In this document: positions 1 through 7,534 of the stretch, one piece after another
Position numbering within the stretch: the stretch's first letter is position 1
How the letters are laid out: every line of letters starts with the position of its first letter
From: Paenibacillus naphthalenovorans
GTDB taxonomy: Bacteria > Bacillota > Bacilli > Paenibacillales > NBRC-103111
Length of the DNA: 64,000 nt
Direction: 5' to 3'
Assembly (NCBI RefSeq): GCF_900099895.1
Contig: NZ_FNDY01000001.1
Location: 62,001-126,000, forward strand
Notes under the pieces: model-generated
The model's database searches: none
What the model saw: only the letters and a program-made list of their open reading frames with translations
Told to the model about the DNA's origin: nothing
Position numbers and translations under genes: made by a program

Positions 1-38
1 GGAATGCTTTAAGCTGCTGGAAGCCGGGGGGCTGCGGA

Positions 39-1151
39 ATGACCGCATACGCAGCGACGCCGGTAGAGGAGTTGATTCGCGAGCAAGCGGAGCGGCTGCC
101 GCTCGATCAGGTGGAGCAGTTCTGGGGCCGCTTGATGCGGCAGTACGGCGGGTATTTTCCCGATGCCGCAGCGCCTTCGTTTATGGATTTGCTGCTCGGG
201 GCCAAAGAGATCAGCCCCGGTTCGATTTTCTCCGGGCTTTTGCGGTACTTTTTTCACGAGCTGATTTATGGCGGCAAACTGCTTGCATCCATCGTGATCC
301 TATCGGTTTTCAGCATGCTGTTGGAAACGCTCCAGAGCTCCTTTGAGAAAAACAACGTAAGCAAAATCGCGTACGCCATATCATTTCTGGTTTTGATGAT
401 TATGGCGGTGAACAGCTTTAACCTGGCGATTGGTTACGCCAAATCCGCCATTTCGGAAATGACCCACTTTATGATTGCCGTAGTTCCGCTGCTTCTGACG
501 CTGCTGGCCTCCATGGGGAATGTCGTATCGGTATCCGTGCTGCATCCGCTGATTGTATTCATGGTTTATGCCATAGGGACGGTGATTTATTTTTTCGTTT
601 TTCCCCTGTTGTTTTTTTCGGCAGTGCTTCATATCGTAAGCGCGCTGTCGGACAAATATAAAGTAACGCAGCTTGCGAATTTATTACGAAATATCAGTTT
701 GGGCTGTTTGGGGATATTCGTAACCGTTTTTCTCGGGGTGGTATCGGTTCAAGGGGGCGCGGGAGCGATTGTGGATGGAGTGACGATCCGTACGGCCAAA
801 TATATTGCGGGCAATTTTGTGCCGGTAGTAGGCAGGCTGTTCTCCGATGCTTCGGAAACGGTTATCGGCGCGTCGCTCCTGGTCAAAAATGCGGTAGGCT
901 TGTCGGGGGTCGTGATTATTCTGGTACTTTGTGCGTTTCCTGCACTGAAAATTATTGCGCTTGCCTTCATATATAATCTTTCCGCGGCGGTCATGCAGCC
1001 GTTAGGCGATCATCCGATGACCGCATGTCTGGCAACCATCGGGAAAAGTTTGATTTACGTATTTGCTGCTCTGGCAGCGGTAGGGCTCATGTTTTTCTTG
1101 GCGATTACAATCCTGATTGCGGCGGGGAACGTATCCGTGATGATGCGATAA
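39..1151 (+). CDS. spoIIIAE: Stage III sporulation protein AE (start uncertain)
   Basis: Multi-pass membrane protein of the SpoIIIA-SpoIIQ channel linking mother cell and engulfed forespore. The sequence shows a long hydrophobic protein of about 370 residues with the family hallmarks VSVQGG, ITIRTAKYI-type and GNFVPVVGR-type segments and a C-terminus ending AAGNVSVMMR, close to the B. subtilis protein as I remember it. It heads the visible part of the spoIIIA operon, 28 bases before spoIIIAF. The start is doubtful: the family normally has a signal-like hydrophobic N-terminus before the AYA-A/E-TP segment, but the ATG at 39 begins right at MTAYAATP. The frame is open to the left edge, so the true start may lie outside the window. 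Confidence 0.93.
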   Translation: MTAYAATPVEELIREQAERLPLDQVEQFWGRLMRQYGGYFPDAAAPSFMDLLLGAKEISPGSIFSGLLRYFFHELIYGGKLLASIVILSVFSMLLETLQSSFEKNNVSKIAYAISFLVLMIMAVNSFNLAIGYAKSAISEMTHFMIAVVPLLLTLLASMGNVVSVSVLHPLIVFMVYAIGTVIYFFVFPLLFFSAVLHIVSALSDKYKVTQLANLLRNISLGCLGIFVTVFLGVVSVQGGAGAIVDGVTIRTAKYIAGNFVPVVGRLFSDASETVIGASLLVKNAVGLSGVVIILVLCAFPALKIIALAFIYNLSAAVMQPLGDHPMTACLATIGKSLIYVFAALAAVGLMFFLAITILIAAGNVSVMMR

Positions 1152-1179
1152 TCCTCCGAACGGGAAGGGGGATCCCGCT

Positions 1180-1929
1180 ATGGACTTCCTGAGCGATTGG
1201 CTTAAATCGGTCATACTCGTGATTCTGCTCGCGACTTTCGTCGACTTGCTGCTGCCGAATCAATCGATGCAGAGGTATGTCAAAACGGTGATTTCCCTGT
1301 TTCTTCTGATGACGCTGCTTCATCCCATTTTATCCTTAATAGATAACAGCAGCCAGATAGATCAAAAGCTTGGATCGGCCCTGTTCAAACAGGATGCCGC
1401 CTGGAAGTGGCAGAGCGGTAACGGTACGGACCGTATGGAGTCGCTCCCCGCCATACAGCAGAGAGCGGAGACGCTGCGGTTAAGGCGGGAGGAGCAATCC
1501 CAACGGATTGTGCAAAACCAGGTTGCCGATTTGATCAAGCGCAAAATTGAACAAACGGCGGGAGTACAGGTACAAAGCGTGCAGGTCGATACCAGGCAGG
1601 ATGAGAATGGTCAAGCGGTCATTCGGAGCGTGGCGTTGTCCCTGGACTTTGTACCTTCAACCGAGAACACATCACAGCAAAGCCGATACCAGGCGGTCGG
1701 CAGCAGCGGGCCTGTCAGGCCGGTGGAACCGGTTGACATCGCCCCGATTGAAATCGGGGAAGACAGGAAGGATTCAAATCCGGCGTGGGCCTCGGATGAA
1801 GTGCAAGAGGATCGTCTCCCGCCGGAGGCGCTGCAGAAACAAACGCAAATTTTGCTGATGCTGGAGCAGGACTGGCAGCTGTCCGGAGAGCAAATCCAGA
1901 TCCGGATGGGACTATCCTCAAGGAGGTGA
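1180..1929 (+). CDS. spoIIIAF: Stage III sporulation protein AF
   Basis: Component of the SpoIIIA channel complex in the mother-cell membrane. The protein is 249 residues, somewhat longer than the B. subtilis version (about 206). Two hydrophobic helices lie at residues 8-28 and 32-52 (WLKSVILVILLATF; VISLFLLMTLLHPILSL), followed by a soluble, charged, glutamine-rich region that forms the ring-building domain in this family. It starts at an ATG 9 bases after an AAGGGGG ribosome site, and its stop overlaps the AGGAGGTGA ribosome site of spoIIIAG. Identification rests on these features plus position between AE and AG. Confidence 0.88.
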   Translation: MDFLSDWLKSVILVILLATFVDLLLPNQSMQRYVKTVISLFLLMTLLHPILSLIDNSSQIDQKLGSALFKQDAAWKWQSGNGTDRMESLPAIQQRAETLRLRREEQSQRIVQNQVADLIKRKIEQTAGVQVQSVQVDTRQDENGQAVIRSVALSLDFVPSTENTSQQSRYQAVGSSGPVRPVEPVDIAPIEIGEDRKDSNPAWASDEVQEDRLPPEALQKQTQILLMLEQDWQLSGEQIQIRMGLSSRR

Positions 1930-1933
1930 ATCG

Positions 1934-2575
1934 ATGGGAGACAACGACGGGAAACCCAGATGGCCGTTCAGCCTTTTTAGCGGCGGACCGGGCGGACCCA
2001 AACGAATCCAGACCCTCCGCTGGCTGCTGCTGATGGGGCTGGTCGGAGCCGCCTTCATGATACTGAACTCATTCATTACGGTAAAAGAGGTGGATCCCAT
2101 CGGTGAGGGTCGCGCTTCTCCAGCGGATCAAACGCAGCCTGTCTTCGGATCAAGCGGCAAGGAGTCCAGTCCCTTCCGCGAATTTGAGGAAGCCTATCAG
2201 TCCCAGCTCAGGGAGATTTTAACCAAAATCGTCGGGGTAGGCGAGGTGGAGGTTCTTGTCACGATTGAATCGACCGAGGAGGTCACGGTTGAACGCAATA
2301 CCCAGGAAACGCAGCAGATCACCAATGAACAGGATCAACAGGGAGCCAAAAGGCATATTACCGATATTTCACGCAAAGGGGAAGTCGTTCTTTACGAGGT
2401 GTCGGGCGGCAAAAAGCCCCTCGTAACCAAAACGATCAAACCTAAAATCCGCGGCGTGCTGGTCGTGGCCAAAGGGGCGGAAAATTTAACAGTGAAAAAG
2501 ATGATATCCGAGGCTGTGGAACGCGGCCTTGGCGTCCCTCCGCACCGGATATCCATTCTTCCGCGGAAACAATAA
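1934..2575 (+). CDS. spoIIIAG: Stage III sporulation protein AG
   Basis: Ring-forming, single-pass protein of the SpoIIIA-SpoIIQ channel. The 213-residue product has one transmembrane segment near residues 30-50 (WLLLMGLVGAAFMILNSF), a spacer, then the conserved C-terminal ring domain with KIVGVGEVEVLVTIEST, a serine/threonine/glutamine-rich loop around residues 120-140 and VRGVLVVAKGA-like strands. It starts at an ATG directly after a strong AAGGAGGTGA site that also contains the spoIIIAF stop, so the two genes are translationally linked. Length is close to that of B. subtilis (229). Confidence 0.93.
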   Translation: MGDNDGKPRWPFSLFSGGPGGPKRIQTLRWLLLMGLVGAAFMILNSFITVKEVDPIGEGRASPADQTQPVFGSSGKESSPFREFEEAYQSQLREILTKIVGVGEVEVLVTIESTEEVTVERNTQETQQITNEQDQQGAKRHITDISRKGEVVLYEVSGGKKPLVTKTIKPKIRGVLVVAKGAENLTVKKMISEAVERGLGVPPHRISILPRKQ

Positions 2576-2631
2576 TTCGCGTTCGCAGGAAGCAGTGATA
2601 AAACGATAAACTCACTTAAGGAGGAATACTG

Positions 2632-3390
2632 ATGAACTCTAAAAGACAAACGATTTGGCTCGTATCCATGCTCAGCTTGATGGTAGTCCTGTCAGCCTAC
2701 TATTTGTTCACGGAAGACGTTAGCCAACTGGAGTTGAATACGGCCAGCTCAACGCAATCCAAAGAAGTGATTATCAACGCGGGCCAATTGGATGGCCTGC
2801 CGCAGGGCGCAGCCAATGGACAAACGGCGCCGAAGCAGAGCGATCAGCAGCCCGAAGCCGAAGAAGGGACGAAGACCGAGACCGATCCGAAATCGAGCAG
2901 CACGAGCACCGAAACGCCATCCACAGAAAAGCCGGAATCCGGCGCTGACCCGACGACTGCTCAGCCCGTATCCAAGAATGAAGCGGCAGCCGGCGACCAA
3001 AACGCCAGAGTGCTGGAACAAATCCAGGCTCAAGCGACCTCGGGTTCCGATTATTTTGTGAATCTGCAAATGAAGCGCGACGAAGCGCTGTCCAAACAGG
3101 TGGAGTCGCTGATGACCATTCTGGCTGACACCAAGCAGACGCAGGAAGCCGCCGCAAAAGCGCAGACGGAACTGCAAAAGCTCCAGGACATTGAAACGAA
3201 GATCACATCCTTGGAAGAGAACCTTATGAAGGAGTATCCGCAAGCGGTGATTACCCAGGAAGGCGAGAGATGGAAGGTAACGGTGCAAGCGAACAAGCTG
3301 GAAAGAAGCCAAGCCGTCAGTATTGCCGATCAGGTAATGAAGGAGCTTGGCATCATCCCGGATCACATCGCCATACAATACAAGCCTTAA
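2632..3390 (+). CDS. spoIIIAH: Stage III sporulation protein AH
   Basis: Mother-cell partner of forespore SpoIIQ; the two interact across the intermembrane space during engulfment. The 252-residue product has an N-terminal transmembrane helix (residues 5-25, IWLVSMLSLMVVLSAYYLF) and then a long low-complexity region rich in Ser, Thr, Pro, Glu and Gln (about 55-125). A C-terminal domain carries SDYFVNLQMKRDE, a coiled-coil-like stretch and AVSIADQVMKELG, typical of the YscJ-like SpoIIIAH fold. The linker makes it longer than the B. subtilis protein (about 218). Start follows TTAAGGAGGAA. Last gene of the operon; a strong inverted repeat lies 18 bases after the stop. Confidence 0.93.
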   Translation: MNSKRQTIWLVSMLSLMVVLSAYYLFTEDVSQLELNTASSTQSKEVIINAGQLDGLPQGAANGQTAPKQSDQQPEAEEGTKTETDPKSSSTSTETPSTEKPESGADPTTAQPVSKNEAAAGDQNARVLEQIQAQATSGSDYFVNLQMKRDEALSKQVESLMTILADTKQTQEAAAKAQTELQKLQDIETKITSLEENLMKEYPQAVITQEGERWKVTVQANKLERSQAVSIADQVMKELGIIPDHIAIQYKP

Positions 3391-3407
3391 TCCAAATGTG
3401 CCAAGCA

Positions 3408-3447
3408 GATGAAACAAGAGTCCCCGCGAAGGGACTCTTGTTTCATC
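3408..3447 (+). terminator. Perfect 17-bp hairpin after spoIIIAH
   Basis: The arms GATGAAACAAGAGTCCC (3408-3424) and its exact complement (3431-3447) flank a 6-base loop. No U-tract follows, so it is either a non-canonical terminator or an RNA-stabilising 3' end of the spoIIIA transcript. Confidence 0.6.
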
Positions 3448-3552
3448 TATACCCTTCGAAGCCCGGCTGCTCTTCCCGACCGTGTTATCCATGCGGTACA
3501 AGTGAATCAGGCGGCGTTGTTCCCAGCTTCATGGGCAAGTCCCAAGAAACTC

Positions 3553-3580
3553 TTTCCTTGCCGGAAGATTGTGATATAAT
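3553..3580 (+). promoter_or_regulatory. Candidate sigma-A promoter for accBC
   Basis: A perfect TATAAT lies at 3575-3580, 90 bases before the accB start. The upstream -35 candidate TTTCCT (16-base spacer) is weak, so the assignment depends mostly on the -10 box and its position in the only large gap before accB. Confidence 0.4.
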
Positions 3581-3669
3581 AACAACGTCGTTTGTTTCAC
3601 CTTTCGTTCCGACCGCTGCCGCAGTATATTGACGCCGGTTGGAACAAGACGCCAAAGGAGTGAACCTAT

Positions 3670-4146
3670 TTGTTTAAGTTAAGCGAAATCAAAGAACTGA
3701 TTAAGCTAGTGGATCAAACCTCTTTACAAGAGCTGGAAATTGAAAACGAAGGCTCCCGCCTTTTGATTCGGAAACCGAATAAAACCGAGCAGGTCGTCGT
3801 TGCTGCCGCGCCTGCTGTGCAAGCTTATGCGCCAGCAGCCGTTCAGCAGACCGCTCCTGCGCCCGCTGCACCGGCAGCCGAGAAGCCTGCCGCAGCCGAT
3901 GCCGGCTTACATACAATCGTTTCCCCGATGGTAGGCACATTCTATGAAGCTCCTTCTCCGGGAGCGGCGCCGTTTGTTTCGAAAGGCAGCAAAGTGAAGG
4001 AGAAGACGGTTGTCTGCATCCTCGAAGCGATGAAGCTGATGAACGAGATTGAAGCCGAGGTTAAAGGTGAAATTGTCGAAGTGCTGGTAGAAAACGGCCA
4101 GTTGGTCGAATACGGTCAGCCTTTATTCCTGGTGAAACCGGAGTAA
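3670..4146 (+). CDS. accB: Biotin carboxyl carrier protein of acetyl-CoA carboxylase
   Basis: Carries the biotin that shuttles carboxyl groups in the first step of fatty acid synthesis. The 158-residue protein has the usual N-terminal segment ([22 protein letters not shown]), an Ala/Pro linker at about residues 45-75 and a C-terminal biotinyl domain. That domain contains the EAMKLMNE motif, whose lysine is biotinylated, and the preceding SPMVGTFY strand. It uses a TTG start at 3670, 9 bases after AAAGGAG; no in-frame ATG fits the conserved N-terminus. It is followed 17 bases later by accC, the standard pairing. Confidence 0.97.
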   Translation: MFKLSEIKELIKLVDQTSLQELEIENEGSRLLIRKPNKTEQVVVAAAPAVQAYAPAAVQQTAPAPAAPAAEKPAAADAGLHTIVSPMVGTFYEAPSPGAAPFVSKGSKVKEKTVVCILEAMKLMNEIEAEVKGEIVEVLVENGQLVEYGQPLFLVKPE

Positions 4147-4163
4147 GTAGGAGGAGAACACCA

Positions 4164-5522
4164 TTGAAGTTTCAAAAAATCTTGATTGCCAACCGTGGGG
4201 AAATCGCCGTTCGGATTATTCGCGCCTGCCGTGAGCTCGGCATTTCCACGGTCGCGGTATATTCCGAAGCCGACCGGGAATCGCTTCATGTCCGTTTGGC
4301 GGATGAAGCCTATTGCATCGGACCGACGCTTTCCAAAGACAGTTATCTGAACTATACGAATCTGATGAGCGTGGCTACGCTTACGGAAACGGATGCCATT
4401 CACCCGGGCTACGGCTTCTTGGCAGAGAATGCGGACTTCGCGGAAATCTGCGAAAGCTGCAACATCACGTTTATCGGACCGTCTCCCGATGCGATTAGCA
4501 GAATGGGCGACAAGTCTGTGGCGAAGCAGACGATGAAGGATGCGGGCGTTCCGGTTATTCCCGGCTCCGACGGGCTTGTGGAAGATATGGACGAGGCAAT
4601 CCGGATCTGCCGGGAAATCGGCTATCCTGTCATCATTAAAGCAACGGCAGGCGGCGGAGGCAAGGGGATTCGTCTGGCAGAGAACGAGGAAATGCTGATT
4701 CAACAGATTACCACCGCACAGCAGGAAGCTCAGAATGCTTTTGGCAATGCCGGCGTCTATCTGGAGAAATACTTGACAGGCATGAAGCATGTCGAGATAC
4801 AGATACTGGCGGACAAGCACGGCAATGTTGTGCATCTGGGCGAGCGGGACTGCTCCGTGCAGCGCCGCCGCCAGAAGCTGGTCGAGGAAGCGCCATGCCC
4901 GATTCTTACGCCGGAAATCCGCGAACGGATGGGAGAAGCGGCCGTACGCGCGGCCAAGGCCGTGAACTACTCCGGTGCAGGTACGCTTGAATTTTTGCTG
5001 GGCGCCGACGGACAGTTTTATTTTATGGAAATGAATACGCGCATTCAGGTAGAGCATCCGGTCACGGAGCTGATTACCGGCATCGATATTATTAAAGAAA
5101 TGATCCGTGTAGCGGAAGGGGTGCCGCTGTCCTTCACCCAGGAAGACGTGAAGATCAACGGCTGGGCCATCGAATGCCGGATTAATGCGGAGGATCCCGA
5201 GCGGAATTTCATGCCTTCGGCAGGCCAAATTCAATTTTATTTGCCTCCGGGCGGCTTTGGGGTTCGGGTGGACAGCGCCGCTTATCCGGGGTATACGATC
5301 TCCCCGCATTACGATTCCATGATCGCCAAGCTGATCGTCTGGGGAGCGGATCGGAACGAGGCTGTGCAGCGAATGAAACGGGCGTTATCGGAATTTGCGA
5401 TCGAAGGAATCCACTCGACGATACCTTTCCATTTGAAGCTGCTGGAGCATAAGAAGTTTCTGGCCGGCGACTTCGATATTAAATTTTTGGAAGAACATGA
5501 TGTAAATGACCCGAATTCCTGA
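4164..5522 (+). CDS. accC: Biotin carboxylase subunit of acetyl-CoA carboxylase
   Basis: ATP-dependent carboxylation of biotin on AccB. The 452-residue protein begins with the family signature [21 protein letters not shown]. It then has the glycine-rich ATP-grasp loop [13 protein letters not shown], the [15 protein letters not shown] catalytic segment and the INAEDP and AGQI strands, at the normal family length. It starts at TTG (4164) after AGGAGGAGAA. accA and accD are not in the window, so this pair makes only half of the enzyme. The downstream gap contains a new promoter, so the Asp23 module is probably transcribed separately as well as by read-through. Confidence 0.97.
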   Translation: MKFQKILIANRGEIAVRIIRACRELGISTVAVYSEADRESLHVRLADEAYCIGPTLSKDSYLNYTNLMSVATLTETDAIHPGYGFLAENADFAEICESCNITFIGPSPDAISRMGDKSVAKQTMKDAGVPVIPGSDGLVEDMDEAIRICREIGYPVIIKATAGGGGKGIRLAENEEMLIQQITTAQQEAQNAFGNAGVYLEKYLTGMKHVEIQILADKHGNVVHLGERDCSVQRRRQKLVEEAPCPILTPEIRERMGEAAVRAAKAVNYSGAGTLEFLLGADGQFYFMEMNTRIQVEHPVTELITGIDIIKEMIRVAEGVPLSFTQEDVKINGWAIECRINAEDPERNFMPSAGQIQFYLPPGGFGVRVDSAAYPGYTISPHYDSMIAKLIVWGADRNEAVQRMKRALSEFAIEGIHSTIPFHLKLLEHKKFLAGDFDIKFLEEHDVNDPNS

Positions 5523-5533
5523 TTTACAATTCA

Positions 5534-5562
5534 TTGTCATATTTTTGCCGGGATGGTATAGT
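5534..5562 (+). promoter_or_regulatory. Sigma-A promoter for the yqhY-amaP module
   Basis: TTGTCA (5534-5539), a 17-base spacer and TATAGT (5557-5562). The start point would be near 5569, giving a leader of about 110 bases that holds two hairpins before yqhY. Confidence 0.6.
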
Positions 5563-5582
5563 ATACAATAAGACAAGGTTAG

Positions 5583-5603
5583 AGCGGCTATAAGATAGTC
5601 GCT
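5583..5603 (+). promoter_or_regulatory. Leader hairpin 1 of yqhY
   Basis: AGCGGCTAT (5583-5591) pairs with ATAGTCGCT (5595-5603) through nine pairs, one of them G-U, around a 3-base loop. It lies about 15 bases after the predicted start of transcription. Confidence 0.4.
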
Positions 5604-5643
5604 TTACCGGAAAACAGAATGAACATGAATGTTTTTTGAAGCC

Positions 5644-5662
5644 GTTTTTGCTTAGCAAAAAC
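5644..5662 (+). promoter_or_regulatory. Leader hairpin 2 of yqhY, abutting the ribosome site
   Basis: GTTTTTGC, loop TTA, GCAAAAAC: a perfect 8-bp stem ending one base before the TTGGAGGAGG ribosome site. It resembles the GGTTTTGC/GCAAAACC hairpins in the fur leader and may belong to the same dispersed family. Confidence 0.5.
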
Positions 5663-5681
5663 TTGGAGGAGGACCTATCCA

Positions 5682-6092
5682 ATGAGTACACTGGCTGCGG
5701 ATTATGAGAAGACCGAGATGGGCACGATTCAAATCGCTCCCGAGGTGATTGAAATCATTGCCGGTATGGCTGCTGTAGAAGTTCCCGGTGTTGCGGGAAT
5801 GAGCGGGGGATTCGCCGGCGGGATCGCCGAGCTTCTCGGACGGAAGAACGTATCCAAAGGCGTAAAGGTCGAAGTGGGACAGCGTGAAGCGGCCATTGAC
5901 GTGTCCATTGTCATCGAATTCGGATCGAAAATTCCCGAGGTGGCAAGCGGCGTGCAGGCGAATGTGAAGCAGGCAATCGAGTCGATGACAGGACTTAGCG
6001 TAGTGCAGGTCAACGTTCATATTCATGACGTTATCTTCAAGGGCGCAGACAAAGCCGAAGAGGTCGAAACATCTCCGCAACGCGTGAAATAA
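5682..6092 (+). CDS. yqhY: Asp23/Gls24 family envelope stress protein YqhY
   Basis: Small Asp23-domain protein linked in Bacillus to acetyl-CoA carboxylase control and located next to accBC there. The 136-residue product has the typical pattern: IQIAPEVIEIIAGMAAVEVPGV, a glycine-rich loop (GMSGGFAGG), VKVEVGQREAAIDVSIVIEFG and NVKQAIESMTGLSVVQVNVHI. The ATG follows a TTGGAGGAGG site with two hairpins upstream. The next gene, amaP, encodes a membrane anchor whose C-terminal half is a diverged copy of this domain, so the three genes here probably make a membrane-attached Asp23 assembly. In B. subtilis yqhY stands without amaP at this locus, as I recall. Confidence 0.93.
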   Translation: MSTLAADYEKTEMGTIQIAPEVIEIIAGMAAVEVPGVAGMSGGFAGGIAELLGRKNVSKGVKVEVGQREAAIDVSIVIEFGSKIPEVASGVQANVKQAIESMTGLSVVQVNVHIHDVIFKGADKAEEVETSPQRVK

Positions 6093-6108
6093 ACATGAAG
6101 CCCGGTTG

Positions 6109-6135
6109 AACCCCCAAACCTATCGTCTGGGGGTT
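6109..6135 (+). terminator. Hairpin between yqhY and amaP
   Basis: AACCCCCA (6109-6116) and TGGGGGTT (6128-6135) form an 8-bp stem followed by a short T stretch. Probably a partial terminator setting the yqhY to amaP expression ratio. Confidence 0.5.
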
Positions 6136-6166
6136 TCCGCCATATTTTCGGAAGGAGTCGGAATAC

Positions 6167-6727
6167 GTGGTAAAAGTGCTCGACAGACTGCTGCTGCTGC
6201 TTTTCAGCGGCATTATATTTATTGCCTCCGTCGTCCTATTGTTCTTAGCCTTCGGACTCATTCCTTTAACCGCTGCGGAAAATTTTGTCCACGACATATA
6301 TTATGATATGGACACGGCGGTCATATTCATCCCGGTTACCATAGCGGTTTTTCTGATCAGTATCCGTTTTCTTTATCTGGCGGTTCGGCGGGGGAAGTCG
6401 GATGTGCCTTCGATAGATCAGAGAACCGATTTCGGGGATATCCGCATATCGCTCGATACGGTGGAGAATCTGGCGCTTAAAGCGGCGGGCCGCACCCGGG
6501 GCGTGAAGGATTTGCGTTCGCGTGTCAAAGTCAATCAAGCGGGGCTTGAGTTTGTGATCCGCGTCATTGTTGACGGCGAAAGCTCCATTCCGGCGCTGAC
6601 GGAAGAGATTCAGGGCAATGTCAAGAATCACATTGAAGACATTACGGGTATTCCGGTTGCACATGTGACTGTGTTTGTAGCGAATATCCAGCAATCGTCC
6701 CCCACCTTCAAAAGTCGAGTGGAATAG
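6167..6727 (+). CDS. amaP: Alkaline shock response membrane anchor protein AmaP
   Basis: Anchors Asp23-type proteins to the membrane (known from Staphylococcus). The 186-residue product has two transmembrane helices, about residues 5-28 (LDRLLLLLFSGIIFIASVVL) and 50-70 (AVIFIPVTIAVFLISIRFLYL). A soluble C-terminal Asp23-like domain (about 85-180) follows the same order of elements as YqhY: a conserved helix, a V-strand motif and NVKNHIEDITGIPVAHVTVFV. The start is GTG at 6167, 8 bases after GAAGGAGT. It lies in the yqhY-amaP-DUF2273 module, 15 bases before the next gene. Confidence 0.9.
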   Translation: MVKVLDRLLLLLFSGIIFIASVVLLFLAFGLIPLTAAENFVHDIYYDMDTAVIFIPVTIAVFLISIRFLYLAVRRGKSDVPSIDQRTDFGDIRISLDTVENLALKAAGRTRGVKDLRSRVKVNQAGLEFVIRVIVDGESSIPALTEEIQGNVKNHIEDITGIPVAHVTVFVANIQQSSPTFKSRVE

Positions 6728-6742
6728 AGGTGAGCTTCCCGG

Positions 6743-6982
6743 ATGTGGATGCAAATATGGGAACAGCTGCGGGAAAAGCACAGGGGCAAAACCTTTGGCG
6801 TCCTTGCCGGAGGCGTCTTGGGGATGATATATTTGTTCTTTGGCTTGTGGCGTATGTTAATCTTTGTCTTGATCGTATATACTGGTTATTATATAGGGAA
6901 AAAGCTGGACCGGAACGAGCCGGTATTTCCCATAGAAGACACTTGGCGCTGGCTAATGGACAAATGGAGATTGTTCCGCTAA
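6743..6982 (+). CDS. DUF2273 small membrane protein of the Asp23 module
   Basis: A 79-residue protein that usually accompanies amaP and asp23-like genes; its function is unknown. An amphipathic N-terminus (MWMQIWEQLREKHRGK) leads into a glycine-containing hydrophobic stretch (TFGVLAGGVLGMIYLFFGLW) and a second one (LIFVLIVYTGYYIGKKLD). This two-helix hairpin is typical of the family. The C-terminus is short and aromatic (WRWLMDKWRLF). An AGAGGTGAG site precedes the ATG. A terminator follows at once, closing the module before nusB. Confidence 0.82.
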   Translation: MWMQIWEQLREKHRGKTFGVLAGGVLGMIYLFFGLWRMLIFVLIVYTGYYIGKKLDRNEPVFPIEDTWRWLMDKWRLFR

Positions 6983-7012
6983 AATCCTTGGGATAGCCTG
7001 AGGATTTTTTTA
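6981..7012 (+). terminator. Terminator of the Asp23 module
   Basis: AAAATCCT (6981-6988) pairs with AGGATTTT (7001-7008), then more T residues. It overlaps the last base of the DUF2273 stop codon. Confidence 0.7.
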
Positions 7013-7051
7013 ATGATCCTTTAAGTGACCAACAGGAGGTTTTATTGGTTA

Positions 7052-7510
7052 ATGAGACGAAGATTGGCAAGGGAGCTTGCGCTGCAAAGTCTGTATCAAA
7101 TCGAGATGAACGAAGTCACATCCGGTGACGCCATCGCTCATGTCGTTGAAGAGGCAAGAGGAGAAGATGAAGCGCAGCTGACACGGGAGCGCGATCAAAT
7201 ATCGCCGGCGGAAGTGCAGGAGCTTGTGGAAGGCACCACACAGCATAAGCAGCAAATCGACAGCTTGCTGTCGGATTATTTAAAAGGCTGGCAAATGGAC
7301 AGGCTGTCCAGGGTTGATCGTGAAATATTGAGGCTCGCCGCGTACGAAATGATTTACAAGGAAGACGTGCCGCCGAAGGTAGTCGTGAACGAGGCAATCG
7401 AGATGGCCAAGAATTTCGGGACGGAGGAATCGGGGAAATTCGTCAATGGCGTGCTCGGTAAGATGATCAAGGATTTGGAGAAGCTTCGGGAACAGACGCC
7501 GAAGGTCTGA
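7052..7510 (+). CDS. nusB: Transcription antitermination protein NusB
   Basis: RNA-binding factor which, with NusE/S10, keeps polymerase processive through rRNA operons. The 152-residue all-helical product begins MRRRLARELALQSLYQIEMN, the standard family N-terminus, and carries DRLSRVDREILRLAAYEM and PPKVVVNEAIEMAKNFGTEESGKFVNGVLG. I chose ATG 7052 over the upstream in-frame GTG at 7025 because AGGAGGT at 7034-7040 sits at the right distance and would otherwise be inside the gene. It is followed by folD. Confidence 0.95.
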   Translation: MRRRLARELALQSLYQIEMNEVTSGDAIAHVVEEARGEDEAQLTRERDQISPAEVQELVEGTTQHKQQIDSLLSDYLKGWQMDRLSRVDREILRLAAYEMIYKEDVPPKVVVNEAIEMAKNFGTEESGKFVNGVLGKMIKDLEKLREQTPKV

Positions 7511-7534
7511 AAAATGGAAAGGGGAACGGCTTAC

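Noticed and set aside
3270-3632. Plus-strand frame of 120 codons running from spoIIIAH into the accB promoter region
   Set aside because: Crosses a perfect hairpin and a promoter, no ribosome site, no family.
4116-5309. Long reverse-strand open frame opposite accC (397 codons)
   Set aside because: Antisense shadow of a well-supported gene; no ribosome site or recognisable family.
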